Shown here: piece by piece, positions 25,693 to 34,585 of the stretch | Position numbering within the stretch: position 1 is the stretch's first letter | Layout: every line of letters starts with the position of its first letter | Assembly (NCBI RefSeq): GCF_900102485.1 | Contig: NZ_FNBX01000002.1 | Span: 215,710-279,709 of the forward strand | Direction of reading: 5' to 3' | Source: Desulfovibrio legallii | GTDB taxonomy: Bacteria > Desulfobacterota > Desulfovibrionia > Desulfovibrionales > Desulfovibrionaceae | DNA: 64,000 nt | Position numbers and translations under genes: made by a program | Notes under the pieces: generated by a model | What the model was told of the DNA's origin: nothing | The model's input: the letters and a program-made list of their open reading frames with translations, nothing else | The model's database searches: none

Positions 25693-27048
25693 GTGAGCAT
25701 TGAACTTGCCATGCCGAAACTCGGTCTGACCATGAAGACCGGCAAGGTTTCCAAATGGTTCGTGGCCGAAGGCGCCGCGGTCAAAAAAGGCGACGGCCTT
25801 TTTGAAGTGGAAACGGACAAAATTACCAACAAAGTGGAAAGCCCGGCCGACGGCGTGCTGTTCCAGATTCTGGTGCAGGCCGGGCAGGATGTGCCCGTGC
25901 AGACCACCGTCGGCGTGCTGGCCGAGCCGGGCGAAAGCCCCGTCAGGGTGGAGGGCGGCGCGGCCCCGGCAGCCGGGGAAGCCGCGCCTGCGCCCAAGGC
26001 GGGCAAAGAAAGTGCGCCCAAGGCCGCCGCGCAAACCCCAAGCTCTGGCGGGGGAGGGTTGGCTTCCCCCGCCGCGCGGCGGCTGGCGCGCGAACTGGGC
26101 GTGGACCTGGCCTGCGTCACAGGCACGGGCCCCAACGGCCGCATCCTGGAGCGCGACGTGCAGGCCCGCCGCGAGCTGACGGGCAAGATCAAGATCACCC
26201 CCCTGGCCGCCGTGGTGGCCGCTAAGGCCGGGCTGGACATCACCACCCTTACCGGCACGGGCGAGGGCGGCAAGATCGTGCGCGAAGACGTGGAGCGCGT
26301 GCTCCATCCGGAGAAATTCGCGGCCGCGCCGACCGCCGCCGCAGCCAGACCGGCCGACGGCCCCGGCAGCGTGCCCATGGAGGGCATGCGCAAGATCATT
26401 GCCGACAATATGCAGACAAGCCTGCAGAACAGCGCCCAGCTCACCCTGGTGACGGAAGCGGACGTGACCCCCTGCGTGGAGCTCATCGCCGATTTCAAGG
26501 CCCGTTTCAAGCGGGACAAGAGCTTCCGCCTTTCCATGAACGACGTGCTGATCCTGGCCGTCTCCCGCGCGCTGCTTAAGCACCCGCGCATGAACGCCAC
26601 CCTGGCGGACGAGGTCATCACCCGGCACGGTTCGGTGCATATGGGCGTGGCCGTGGCCCTGCCTGAAGGCTTGATGGTGCCCGTGCTGCACAACGCCCAC
26701 GAGCTGGGCCTGCTGGAGATCGCCAAGGCTGCCCGCGAACTGGCCGGGCGGGCCCGCAACGGCCAGCTCACCCCCGACGACATGTCCGGCGGCACCTTTA
26801 CCATTACCAACATGGCCCATTCGGTGGTGGATTTCTTCACCCCCATCCTCAAGCCCGGCGAAACGGGCATTCTGGGCGTGGGCCGCGTGGTGGAGAAGCC
26901 CGTGGTCCGTGAGGGCGCCGTTGTGGCGCGCTCCATGATGGGCCTGAGCCTCACCTTTGACCACAGGGTGGAGGACGGCGCGCCCGCGGCGGAATTTCTG
27001 AAGACCGTCACGGAATACCTGGCAAATCCGGCCCTGTTGCTGTTTTAG
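25693..27048 (+). CDS. acoC: Dihydrolipoamide acetyltransferase E2, second copy with two subunit-binding domains
   Basis: E2-type protein of 451 aa, starting with GTG at 25693 after CAGGAGAGAGCA. Lipoyl domain at 1-75 with K43 in VETDKITNK; linker; then two consecutive peripheral subunit-binding domains, at about 121-155 (PAARRLARELGVDLACVTGT) and about 165-205 (PLAAVVAAKAGLDITTLTGT); then the catalytic domain ending with the active-site FDHRVEDGA. It is 45 aa longer than AcoC1 mainly because of the additional binding domain. Only one E1 pair and one E3 are in the operon, so both E2 proteins may join one complex or serve alternative complexes. Confidence 0.88.
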   Translation: MSIELAMPKLGLTMKTGKVSKWFVAEGAAVKKGDGLFEVETDKITNKVESPADGVLFQILVQAGQDVPVQTTVGVLAEPGESPVRVEGGAAPAAGEAAPAPKAGKESAPKAAAQTPSSGGGGLASPAARRLARELGVDLACVTGTGPNGRILERDVQARRELTGKIKITPLAAVVAAKAGLDITTLTGTGEGGKIVREDVERVLHPEKFAAAPTAAAARPADGPGSVPMEGMRKIIADNMQTSLQNSAQLTLVTEADVTPCVELIADFKARFKRDKSFRLSMNDVLILAVSRALLKHPRMNATLADEVITRHGSVHMGVAVALPEGLMVPVLHNAHELGLLEIAKAARELAGRARNGQLTPDDMSGGTFTITNMAHSVVDFFTPILKPGETGILGVGRVVEKPVVREGAVVARSMMGLSLTFDHRVEDGAPAAEFLKTVTEYLANPALLLF

Positions 27049-27114
27049 TCCGGCCTTTACGACGCGGCGCAGCGGTTTCGCGCCGCACAACATACCAGCG
27101 TTCAGGAGAATACG

Positions 27115-28479
27115 ATGTACGATGTCATTGTCATAGGTGGTGGTCCCGGCGGGTATGCCGCCGCCATCCGCGCTTCGCAGCTCAAGGGCAAGGTGGTTCT
27201 GGTGGAAGGCGGCACCATGGGCGGCACCTGCGTCATGCGCGGCTGCATCCCCAGCAAGATCTGGCTGCGCGCGGCCGAGTTGCTGGAACAGTCCCGCAAG
27301 GCGGGCGATTTCGGCCTGGAGCTCACCGTGGGCAAGCTGGACTGCAGCGCCGTTTTGGCCCGCAAGCAGGGCGTCTCCAACGATATCCGCATGGGCATGG
27401 AAGCGCTGCTCGCCAACAACGGGGCCGAAGTGGTCACCGGCATGGCCAAAATTACCGGTCCCACCACTGTGGAGGCCGGCGGCAAGAAGCTGGAAGCCAA
27501 AAACATTATCGTGGCCACGGGCAGCACCGTGGACATGCCCTCCATTCCCGGCCTTGAGGGTGCGGCCTTCACCACTGACCAACTGCTGGACATGACGGAA
27601 GCTCCGGCCTCGGTGCTGATCACTGACCCCACCTATATCGGGGTGGAAATGGCCATGCTGCTGAGCATCCTGGGCAGCAAGGTGGTCTACGCCGTGCCCG
27701 GCCCGCGCATCCTGCCCGACGAGGACCAGGACTCCAGCCAGCGTCTGGCCCAGTCCCTGCGGGAGCGCGGCGTGCAGATCATGCCCCGCCACACTCTGGT
27801 CAAGGTGTCCGGCAAGGCCTGCACCCTCAAGAGCGGGGATAAGGAACAGACCGTAGAGGCGGACAAGGTGCTGGTTTCGGGCCGCAAGCCCGTGACCAAG
27901 GGCCTGGGCCTGGAGGCCCTGGGCGTGCAGTTTAAGGAAGACGGCGGCATCGCCGTGGACGAACGCTGCCGCACGGCCTGCCCCTCGGTTTACGCCATCG
28001 GCGACTGCACCGGCGGCTGGATGCTGAGCCACGCGGCCTCGGCCATGGCCATCTGCGCGGCCGAAAACTGCATGGGCAAAACCGCAAAGTTTCCTGCGCA
28101 CCTGGTTTCGCGCGCCATCTGGGGCATCCCGCAGATGGGTTCCGTGGGCCTTTCCGAAGAGCAGGCCGAACGCGCGGGCTACGAGGTTGAGGTGGGCAGC
28201 TTCCCCTACTCCATCAACGGCTACGCCATGCTGCGCGGCGAGGTGGACGGCGCGGTGAAAATGGTTACGGACGCCGCCACGGGCGAAATCCTGGGCGTGC
28301 ACATTGTGGGCAGCTGCGCCTCCGAAATCATCGGCGAGGCCGTGCTGGCCATGCAGCTGGAATGCACCGTGGCCGAGTTCGCCAAGGGCTTCCGCGTGCA
28401 CCCGGCCTTCTGCGAAACCGTGGTGGACGCCGCGCGCGATGCGGCGGGGTGGGCGCTTTATCTGCCCAAGCGCGGCTAG
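27115..28479 (+). CDS. lpdA: Dihydrolipoamide dehydrogenase E3
   Basis: FAD/NAD-dependent E3 (454 aa) that reoxidises dihydrolipoyl groups of the AcoC proteins. Start at 27115 after CAGGAGAATACG. FAD motif VIGGGPGGYAAAIRA, redox-active disulfide in GTCVMRGCIPSK, second FAD motif YAIGDCTGGW, and the C-terminal interface with the His/Glu pair in HPAFCETVVDAARD. There is no N-terminal lipoyl domain. Last gene of the aco operon; it may also serve the lipoyl carrier protein at 32.8 kb, but that is speculation. Confidence 0.93.
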   Translation: MYDVIVIGGGPGGYAAAIRASQLKGKVVLVEGGTMGGTCVMRGCIPSKIWLRAAELLEQSRKAGDFGLELTVGKLDCSAVLARKQGVSNDIRMGMEALLANNGAEVVTGMAKITGPTTVEAGGKKLEAKNIIVATGSTVDMPSIPGLEGAAFTTDQLLDMTEAPASVLITDPTYIGVEMAMLLSILGSKVVYAVPGPRILPDEDQDSSQRLAQSLRERGVQIMPRHTLVKVSGKACTLKSGDKEQTVEADKVLVSGRKPVTKGLGLEALGVQFKEDGGIAVDERCRTACPSVYAIGDCTGGWMLSHAASAMAICAAENCMGKTAKFPAHLVSRAIWGIPQMGSVGLSEEQAERAGYEVEVGSFPYSINGYAMLRGEVDGAVKMVTDAATGEILGVHIVGSCASEIIGEAVLAMQLECTVAEFAKGFRVHPAFCETVVDAARDAAGWALYLPKRG

Positions 28480-28499
28480 ACGTGGGGCGGCGCGGGCGT

Positions 28500-28776
28500 C
28501 TTTTGCCCCCTGGCGGCGTCACCGCTCCGTTGCGGTTCAGGGCTGTACGAGAAGAGTACTATCCCTGCCCCGCACCGGGAGCGGTTCCTTGCCAGGAAGC
28601 AGAATCCGCACCGCGCCGCCCACGCCGGCGGGCCAGTGGGCCGGGCCTTGCAACGCCTTTTGCCCCTGGCGGCGTCACCGCTCCGTTGCGGTTCAGGGCT
28701 GTACGAGAAGAGTACTATCCCTGCCCCGCACCGGGAGCGGTTCCTTGCCAGGAACCAAAATCCGCACCGCGCCGCT
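28500..28776. repeat. Direct duplication of about 120 bp (period 157)
   Basis: 28500-28619 and 28657-28776 are nearly identical, from cttttgcccctggcggcgtc through gtacgagaagagtactatcc to agaatccgcaccgcgccgc, differing by one extra C and a few bases near the end. Partial decayed fragments (aaaccagaatccgcgccgct at about 28799) follow. The copies lie in the 769-bp gap 28480-29248 between lpdA and the lipBA fusion. No gene is supported there; weak open frames in the gap follow the repeat and differ between copies. Confidence 0.85.
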
Positions 28777-28876
28777 GTACGCCCGGAGCGTTGCGCCGCA
28801 AAACCAGAATCCGCGCCGCTGCACGTCGGGGTGGTGCGGCGGCGGGCTGACAGAGGAAGATTTTTGCCTGGGAACA

Positions 28877-29248
28877 GAAGCGGTTTGAACCGCCGGAGTT
28901 CGGGGCGTTGCGGTTCGGGGGGGCGTGTGCGAAGAGAGGCGGGACGGTTCCTTGCCGGAACCCGGATTTGCTTTGTCAGACGTGGGGCCGCGCGACGACA
29001 GCAGCAATGTGTTGCTGAAAAGGATATGTCGGCAACAGCGTGCGGCGTAAACGTCTATAAAAACACGCCGCCCTGCCCGCAGGGCCAACAAACGCACGGC
29101 CGGGGAAGTGCCCGGCTCCGCAAAAAACAAGGCAACGGGAACCAATGTTTTCAGGGCAGGGCCGCGGGGGAGGAGCCCCTTTGGCGACGCCCCTCCGCGG
29201 CATTCCCAAAACGCAACCAACGTACAACCAGCCTCAAGGATTTGCCTT
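28877..29248 (+). other. Non-repetitive part of the lpdA-lipBA gap
   Basis: No gene supported. It holds a 7-bp inverted repeat (gcggcgt...acgccgc, about 29042-29072) around an AT-rich tataaaaa and a G/C-rich imperfect hairpin (about 29160-29200) just before the lipBA start. Either could belong to the lipBA promoter or leader, but no -35/-10 pair is convincing. Confidence 0.4.
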
Positions 29249-30850
29249 ATGTCTTCCGTTATTGCCCCCGCCGTTGATCCGTGTCCCCCCCTGGAAGTGC
29301 TGCGCCTGGGCCGCGTGCCCTACGGCGAAGCCCTGGATTTTCAAAGAGAGCGTGTGGAGGCGCGTCTGGCTGAAACCGTGCCGGACACTCTGCTGCTGCT
29401 GGAGCACGAGCCCGTGGTGACCATGGGCCGCGGCGGCCTGGCGGAGCATCTGCATGTGAGCGAGGATTGCCTGCGCGGCCACGGCGTAGAGCTGTTCTGG
29501 GTGGAGCGGGGCGGCATGGCCACCTTCCACGGGCCGGGGCAGCTGGTGGCCTATCCCATCATCCGTCTGCGCCCCAAAGACCTGCGCTGGTATATGGAAA
29601 CCCTCTGCGGGGCTGTGGCCGACGTGCTGCGGCAGTACGGCCTTGAGCCGGAGCTGGGCGTGCACGGCCCCGGCGTGTGGGTCAACGGGGGCAAAATCGC
29701 CAGCGTGGGCATGTCCGTGCGGCGTTGGGTGACCTTTCACGGCATGGCCCTCAACGTCAATACGGATCTGAACTATTTTCGTCTCATCACGCCCTGCGGC
29801 AACCCCACGGAGCGCATGACCTCCCTGCAGGAAGAACTGGGCCGGGAAGTGGATATGGGCGAAACGACGGAGCGGTTTGCCGCCGCCTTTGCCCAGGCTT
29901 TCGGCCTTGCCGTGCGGCCCGAACCGCCCGCGCGGCGACCCCCGTGGCTTACGGTGCCCCTGCGCCCGGCCGCGGGCGTGCGTCCGGTGCAGGAACTGGT
30001 GGAGGGCCTGGGCCTGCACACCGTCTGCCAGGAGGCGCTTTGCCCCAACCGGGGCGAATGTTTCAGCCGGGGCACGGCCACCTTCATCATTATGGGCGAC
30101 GTCTGCACCCGCGGCTGCCGCTACTGTGCCGTGGGCAAGGGGCAGCCAGCGCCCCTGGATCAGGCCGAGCCCGCGCATGTGGCCCGCGCCGTGCAGCGCA
30201 TGGGCCTGCGCCACGCGGTCATCACCTCCGTCACCCGGGACGACCTGCCCGACGGCGGGGCCGGGCACTTTGTGCGGGTGATGGAAGCCGTGCGCGGCGT
30301 GAGCCCGGAAACCAGCCTGGAAGTGCTGGTGCCGGATTTTCAGGGCGACTGGACGGCCCTGGACATGGTCTGTGCGGCCCGGCCCGACGTGTTCAACCAC
30401 AATATCGAGGCGGTGCGGCGCGTTTTTGCCCAGGTGCGGCCCCGCGCCAGCTACGAATGCTCGCTGGACGTGCTGGCCCGCGCCTCGGACTGGGGCCTGC
30501 AGGTCAAATCCGGTCTTATGCTGGGCCTGGGCGAGACCTGGGACGAAATCCGCGCCACGCTGCGCGATCTGCACGCCCACGGTTGTCGGCTGCTCACCCT
30601 GGGCCAGTATCTGGCGCCGTCCAAAAGCCATGTGCCCGTGGCCCGCTATGTGGCCCCGGACGAATTTGCCCATTGGAAGCGCGTGGCCCTGGCCATGGGC
30701 TTTACCCATGTGGCGTCGGCCCCGCTGGTGCGCAGTTCGTACCGCGCCGAGGCCATGCTCGGCGAACCCGCCGCTCCCGCGCCATTGCCGGGCGGGTTCG
30801 CCGGGCGCACCCTGCGGGTTGTTCCGGGGCTGCAGCCCCGGTCCGCATAG
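29249..30850 (+). CDS. lipBA: Fusion of lipoyl(octanoyl) transferase LipB and lipoyl synthase LipA
   Basis: One 533-aa chain with both steps of the classical lipoate pathway. Residues about 10-225 are LipB: octanoyl transfer from acyl carrier protein to a target lysine, with RGGMATFHGPGQLVAYPI, the catalytic lysine in NGGKIASVG and the catalytic cysteine in LITPCGNP. Residues about 245-520 are LipA, a radical SAM enzyme inserting two sulfurs: auxiliary-cluster cysteines CQEALCPNRGEC, SAM-cluster CTRGCRYC, and the conserved C-terminal serine in VRSSYRAE. No stop or frameshift separates the parts. Start at 29249 after CAAGGA. It follows the acetoin genes, whose E2 proteins need lipoate. Confidence 0.95.
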   Translation: MSSVIAPAVDPCPPLEVLRLGRVPYGEALDFQRERVEARLAETVPDTLLLLEHEPVVTMGRGGLAEHLHVSEDCLRGHGVELFWVERGGMATFHGPGQLVAYPIIRLRPKDLRWYMETLCGAVADVLRQYGLEPELGVHGPGVWVNGGKIASVGMSVRRWVTFHGMALNVNTDLNYFRLITPCGNPTERMTSLQEELGREVDMGETTERFAAAFAQAFGLAVRPEPPARRPPWLTVPLRPAAGVRPVQELVEGLGLHTVCQEALCPNRGECFSRGTATFIIMGDVCTRGCRYCAVGKGQPAPLDQAEPAHVARAVQRMGLRHAVITSVTRDDLPDGGAGHFVRVMEAVRGVSPETSLEVLVPDFQGDWTALDMVCAARPDVFNHNIEAVRRVFAQVRPRASYECSLDVLARASDWGLQVKSGLMLGLGETWDEIRATLRDLHAHGCRLLTLGQYLAPSKSHVPVARYVAPDEFAHWKRVALAMGFTHVASAPLVRSSYRAEAMLGEPAAPAPLPGGFAGRTLRVVPGLQPRSA

Positions 30851-30972
30851 AACGGAGGCTGCGCGGCGGCCCCGGACGCAACCGCGCAACGGGATTATCG
30901 GAAAAACAGGCGCAGAGCGCCGCGCGGCTGCGGCCATAATCCGCACCACAACATGCTTCAGGGAGAAGGCGT

Positions 30973-32808
30973 ATGGAATTGAGGTTAGGCAACCGCGGCC
31001 TTGGGGCCGCCGTCCTGCCGGTCCTGCTGGCGGCGCTGGCCATATGGTGCCTGCCGTCTGCAGCGCGGGCCGGTTCGTGGTTTGTGGACGAGGCGAGCTT
31101 TCACGCTTCCGCCCACCGGGACATGGCCTGTGCGGACTGCCACCCGGACCAGTCCGACGGCGACCATCCCCGGCTGGACAAGCTCAATAAGCCCGCCAGC
31201 ACGGCCTTCAACCGCGAAACCTGCCTTATGTGCCACGCCGCCGTGGAAGAGGAGCTGGCGCAGGGCAGGCACGCGGGCAAGCCGCTGATGAAAACGCAGG
31301 ACTACAACCGCTGCGTTGCCTGTCATAATCCCCATACGGTGCTCGGCCCGGAGGCCCGCGCCAAGGGGCTGACCCCGCAGAGCGACATGCGCGCCGCCTG
31401 CAACGTCTGCCACGAGGCCAAAACAGAGCTGCCCAAACCCGCGCCGGAGGTGGCCGCCTGCTTTACCTGCCACGGCAAGGTCACGGGCGGAGCCGCCGCG
31501 GCGGGCAGTGCGAAATTCGCCAGAGGGCAGGGCCCCGCGCAGCCGGCCATGTGCCTCTCCTGTCACGGGCCTGAGGCCAAGGGCCCGGCCCGCAGGCTGG
31601 ACGCCGCGGCCTTTGCCGCCATGACCCACGGGGACATGAACTGCCTCACCTGCCACAAGGAGGCTGCGCGCTTCCCGCATAACCGGCAGGCGCGGGTGGA
31701 TTGCCTTGCCTGTCACACCCGGCATGACGAAAAAACCATCCATGAGGCCCACAGCCGCGTGGAGTGCGGGGCCTGCCACCTGGCGGGTGTGACCCCGGTG
31801 CGCACGCCGGAGGGCCGGGTGAGCTTTACCGTCAACGCCGGGCCCCTGCAGGCGCACAGCATGGCGCTCAGGCCGGGCACGGAATCCTGCGCGCGCTGCC
31901 ACAGCGCGGCCGTAACACCGCAAAGCCCCGCCGGCAACGGCGCGGTGGGCGCGGCCAACGCCGTGCTGCCGCCCAAGAGCGTGCTCTGCATGGGCTGCCA
32001 CGCCGCCACCTTCAGCCTGCAGGATACGCCCAGCCGCCTGGGCCTGGCCGTGTTTGTCCTGGGCTTTGCGGTGCTGGGGCTCTTCTGGTTCTCCGCCACC
32101 AATCTGGGCAAGGACGGGCAGGACGGCAAACCGGCGGGCAAGGACGCCGCCGGGCAGACCCACGGCTGCCCCGCGCCCGCGCCCCACGCCCCCAGGGAAA
32201 ACCGCTGGCGCGCGCTCTTCTGCGACGTGCTGCTGCAGCGCCGCCTGTACCGCGAATCGCCCCTGCGCTGGGCCGTGCACGCCTGCATCTTCTTCCCCTT
32301 CCTTTTCCGCTGCGCCTGGGGCATGCTGGGATTGCTGGGCTCCCTGTGGGCTCCGGCCTCAGCCTGGCCGTGGCTGCTGCTCAACAAGGACTGGGGCCCC
32401 ACGGCCGTGCTTTATGACCTGAGCGGCCTGGTGTTGCTGGCGGGGCTGGCGGCGGCCGCCGCGCTCTGGCGGCGCGAGAAGAAGGCCGCGGCCAACGCGC
32501 CCCGGCACGACTGGCCCGCCCTGTGGCTGCTTTTGGCCATCACCCTCACGGGCTTTGTGCTGGAGGGCATGCGCATTGCCCTCACGGGCCTGCCCGTGGG
32601 CAGCTCCTGGGCCTTTGCCGGCTACGCCCTGGCCCAGGTTTTCGCGGCGGCGTCGCCGTCCTTCCTGGCCCGGATCTACGGCTGGGGCTGGTACGTCCAC
32701 GCCGTGGTCACGGCCCTTACCGTGGCCTACATTCCCTTCAGCCAGTTGCGGCACATTTTCACTTCGCCGCTCTTCCTGCTGGTCCAAACCCTGCGGGGCC
32801 GCCGTTAG
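30973..32808 (+). CDS. Eleven-haem membrane cytochrome c with NarI/DsrM-like C-terminal domain
   Basis: Protein of 611 aa, start at 30973 after GGGAGAAGGCGT. An N-terminal signal/anchor (LPVLLAALAIWCLPSAARA) is followed by a periplasmic domain with eleven CxxCH haem motifs (CADCH, CLMCH, CVACH, CNVCH, CFTCH, CLSCH, CLTCH, CLACH, CGACH, CARCH, CMGCH) up to about residue 343. Then come a transmembrane helix (about 356-378) and a C-terminal membrane part with about five helices resembling the nitrate reductase gamma/DsrM cytochrome b family. It would link menaquinol in the membrane to periplasmic cytochromes. First of a run of seven genes with the lipoyl carrier and HdrD-like protein. Confidence 0.85.
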   Translation: MELRLGNRGLGAAVLPVLLAALAIWCLPSAARAGSWFVDEASFHASAHRDMACADCHPDQSDGDHPRLDKLNKPASTAFNRETCLMCHAAVEEELAQGRHAGKPLMKTQDYNRCVACHNPHTVLGPEARAKGLTPQSDMRAACNVCHEAKTELPKPAPEVAACFTCHGKVTGGAAAAGSAKFARGQGPAQPAMCLSCHGPEAKGPARRLDAAAFAAMTHGDMNCLTCHKEAARFPHNRQARVDCLACHTRHDEKTIHEAHSRVECGACHLAGVTPVRTPEGRVSFTVNAGPLQAHSMALRPGTESCARCHSAAVTPQSPAGNGAVGAANAVLPPKSVLCMGCHAATFSLQDTPSRLGLAVFVLGFAVLGLFWFSATNLGKDGQDGKPAGKDAAGQTHGCPAPAPHAPRENRWRALFCDVLLQRRLYRESPLRWAVHACIFFPFLFRCAWGMLGLLGSLWAPASAWPWLLLNKDWGPTAVLYDLSGLVLLAGLAAAAALWRREKKAAANAPRHDWPALWLLLAITLTGFVLEGMRIALTGLPVGSSWAFAGYALAQVFAAASPSFLARIYGWGWYVHAVVTALTVAYIPFSQLRHIFTSPLFLLVQTLRGRR

Positions 32809-32840
32809 GCCCCCGGCACTACCCGTAAAGGAGAATATTC

Positions 32841-33266
32841 ATGGAAATCGCCGGTTACAACATCCCCGAAGACCTGTACTACGACGAACGCCACTTCTGG
32901 GTCCGCGTGGAGGGCGATGAGCTGGTCATCGGCATGGACGATTTCGCGGAAAAGCTGGCCGGGCAGATCGTCTTTGTGCAGCTGCCCTTTGTGGGCAAGG
33001 CCGTCACGGCGGGCAAAAAGTTCGCCAAGGTGGAGTCCGGCAAGTGGCTGGGCACGGTTTACAGCCCGGCCGACGGCGAGGTGACCGCCGTCAACGAGGA
33101 GCTGGAAGCCAACCCCGGCCTCATTAACAGCGATTGTTACGGCAAGGGCTGGATGTACAGAATCAAGCCCTCAGACATGAGCCAGATCAACTCTCTCATC
33201 CACGGCGGCAAGGACGTGCTTGAACCCTGGCTGCTGGAGGATGTGAAGAAGTTTAAGAAGGACTGA
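32841..33266 (+). CDS. GcvH/LbpA-like lipoyl carrier protein
   Basis: Lipoyl-domain protein of 141 aa, start at 32841 after AAAGGAGAATATTC. The lipoyl lysine is K68 in VESGKWLGTVYSPADGEV. Glycine-cleavage H proteins usually have ESVKA at this site, while the GKW form is, as I recall, characteristic of LbpA of the sulfur-oxidising sHdr pathway. No gcvT, gcvP or other glycine-cleavage gene is nearby; it stands between an 11-haem cytochrome and an HdrD-like protein, 3 bp before the latter. I infer a redox or sulfur-carrying role of bound lipoate rather than glycine cleavage. A lone GcvH remains possible. Confidence 0.8.
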   Translation: MEIAGYNIPEDLYYDERHFWVRVEGDELVIGMDDFAEKLAGQIVFVQLPFVGKAVTAGKKFAKVESGKWLGTVYSPADGEVTAVNEELEANPGLINSDCYGKGWMYRIKPSDMSQINSLIHGGKDVLEPWLLEDVKKFKKD

Positions 33267-33269
33267 CCA

Positions 33270-34559
33270 ATGCCCCAGTCTGCATTCGGCATCCGGCAGC
33301 GCATGGCTATGGACGCCTGCACCCAGTGCGGCCAGTGCCTGGACGTCTGCCCGGCGGTGGTGGCCACGGGCGATGCGGACCTTTCCGCTCAGGTGCGCAT
33401 GGCCAATCTCAAAAAGCTCCTGCGGGACCGCAACCCCTTCTGGCGGGCCTTTCTGGACCTTTTGGGGCGGGAACCCCAACTGGCGCCCGAAGCCCTTAAA
33501 ACCTACGGCACGTCCGTGTTCCGCTGCACCCTGTGCGGCGATTGCGAGGAGGTCTGCCCTGCGGGCCTGCCCCTCAAGGATCTCTGGCTCTCCCTGCGCG
33601 AAGAGCTGGCCCGCACGGGCGACGCGCCGCAGAAAATCCGCATGATCCGCGAAAACCTCTCAGGCAGTCACAACGTCTTTGACGAAGACAACGACGAGCG
33701 CGGCGACTGGGTGGAGGACATGCGCAAGCCGCCGCGCCACGGCTATCAGAAGGACACGGCCGAGGTGGTCTACTTCACGGGCTGCGTGGGGGCCTACTTC
33801 CCCCTGGCCCAGAAGATTCCCATGGCTTTTGTGGAGGTTCTGGAAGCCGCCCATGTGGACTTCACCATCATGGCCGGAGACGAATGGTGCTGCGGCTTCC
33901 CGCTGCTGGGTTCGGGCCAGAGCGCGGATCTGCCCGCCATCATTGCGCACAACGTGGCTGCCGTGAAGGCGCGGGGGGCGCGCAAGGTGGTCTTTACCTG
34001 CCCGTCCTGCTACCAGATCTGGCGGGAGCACTATCCCCCCGCCTTTGAGCTGGCCCACGCCTCGGAAGTGGTCATTGAGCTCGCCCTGGACAACCGCCTG
34101 CCCCTGGGGCCGTTGCCCATGACCGTCACCTACCACGACCCTTGCGATCTGGGCCGCGGCGGCCGCGTCTTTGACCCGCCGCGCGAGGTCATGGCCCGCA
34201 TCCCCGGCCTGACCCTGGTGGAAATGGCCCACAACCGCGAGCATTGCCTGTGCTGCGGCGGCGGCGGCAACCTGGAGATGATCGATCCCGATCTCTCCGC
34301 CGCCATGTCCAAACGCAAGGTGGAGGAGGCCGTGGCCACGGGCGCGCAGGCCATTGTGACCAACTGCCAGCAGTGCGTGCGGACCATGACCACCTACGCC
34401 AAACGCAACAAGGTGAATATTGAGGTTATGGACCTGAGCCAGCTGGTGGCCCGCTCCCTGGAAGCCGGGCGCAAACAGGCGGCGGAAGCGGCGGCCCAGG
34501 AAGCGGCCCAGGCAGTTCAGACCCAGGCGGCCCGGCCCGCGGCCCCGGCCCAGGGCTGA
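33270..34559 (+). CDS. HdrD/GlpC-like Fe-S protein with ferredoxin and two CCG domains
   Basis: Cytoplasmic iron-sulfur protein of 429 aa joining HdrC-like and HdrB-like parts. Two [4Fe-4S] motifs at the N-terminus (CTQCGQCLDVCP and CTLCGDCEEVCPAGLP) precede two CCG domains: first with EWCCGFPLLGSG and CPSCYQIWREHYPP, second with HDPCDLGRGG, CLCCGGGGNLEM and CQQCVRTM. In heterodisulfide reductases such CCG domains hold the noncubane clusters that reduce a disulfide. The start is 3 bp after the lipoyl carrier stop, indicating translational coupling; the natural partner would be the dihydrolipoyl/lipoyl disulfide of that carrier. The C-terminal 40 residues are Ala/Gln-rich. Confidence 0.85.
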   Translation: MPQSAFGIRQRMAMDACTQCGQCLDVCPAVVATGDADLSAQVRMANLKKLLRDRNPFWRAFLDLLGREPQLAPEALKTYGTSVFRCTLCGDCEEVCPAGLPLKDLWLSLREELARTGDAPQKIRMIRENLSGSHNVFDEDNDERGDWVEDMRKPPRHGYQKDTAEVVYFTGCVGAYFPLAQKIPMAFVEVLEAAHVDFTIMAGDEWCCGFPLLGSGQSADLPAIIAHNVAAVKARGARKVVFTCPSCYQIWREHYPPAFELAHASEVVIELALDNRLPLGPLPMTVTYHDPCDLGRGGRVFDPPREVMARIPGLTLVEMAHNREHCLCCGGGGNLEMIDPDLSAAMSKRKVEEAVATGAQAIVTNCQQCVRTMTTYAKRNKVNIEVMDLSQLVARSLEAGRKQAAEAAAQEAAQAVQTQAARPAAPAQG

Positions 34560-34585
34560 GAGCCGGGGAAGGCTGCCTCCGCCGG

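Noticed and set aside
25672-28401. 909-codon open frame on - opposite acoC2 and lpdA
   Set aside because: Antisense shadow of two well-supported operon genes.
28304-29277. Several overlapping open frames of 160-210 codons between lpdA and lipBA
   Set aside because: They run through the direct duplication, start inside lpdA or the repeats, and show repeated peptide sequence copied from the DNA repeat, with no ribosome sites or family similarity.
32841-33266. Canonical glycine cleavage H protein
   Set aside because: No gcvT/gcvP neighbours and a GKW rather than VKA context at the lipoyl lysine, so an LbpA-like role is preferred. Not fully excluded.
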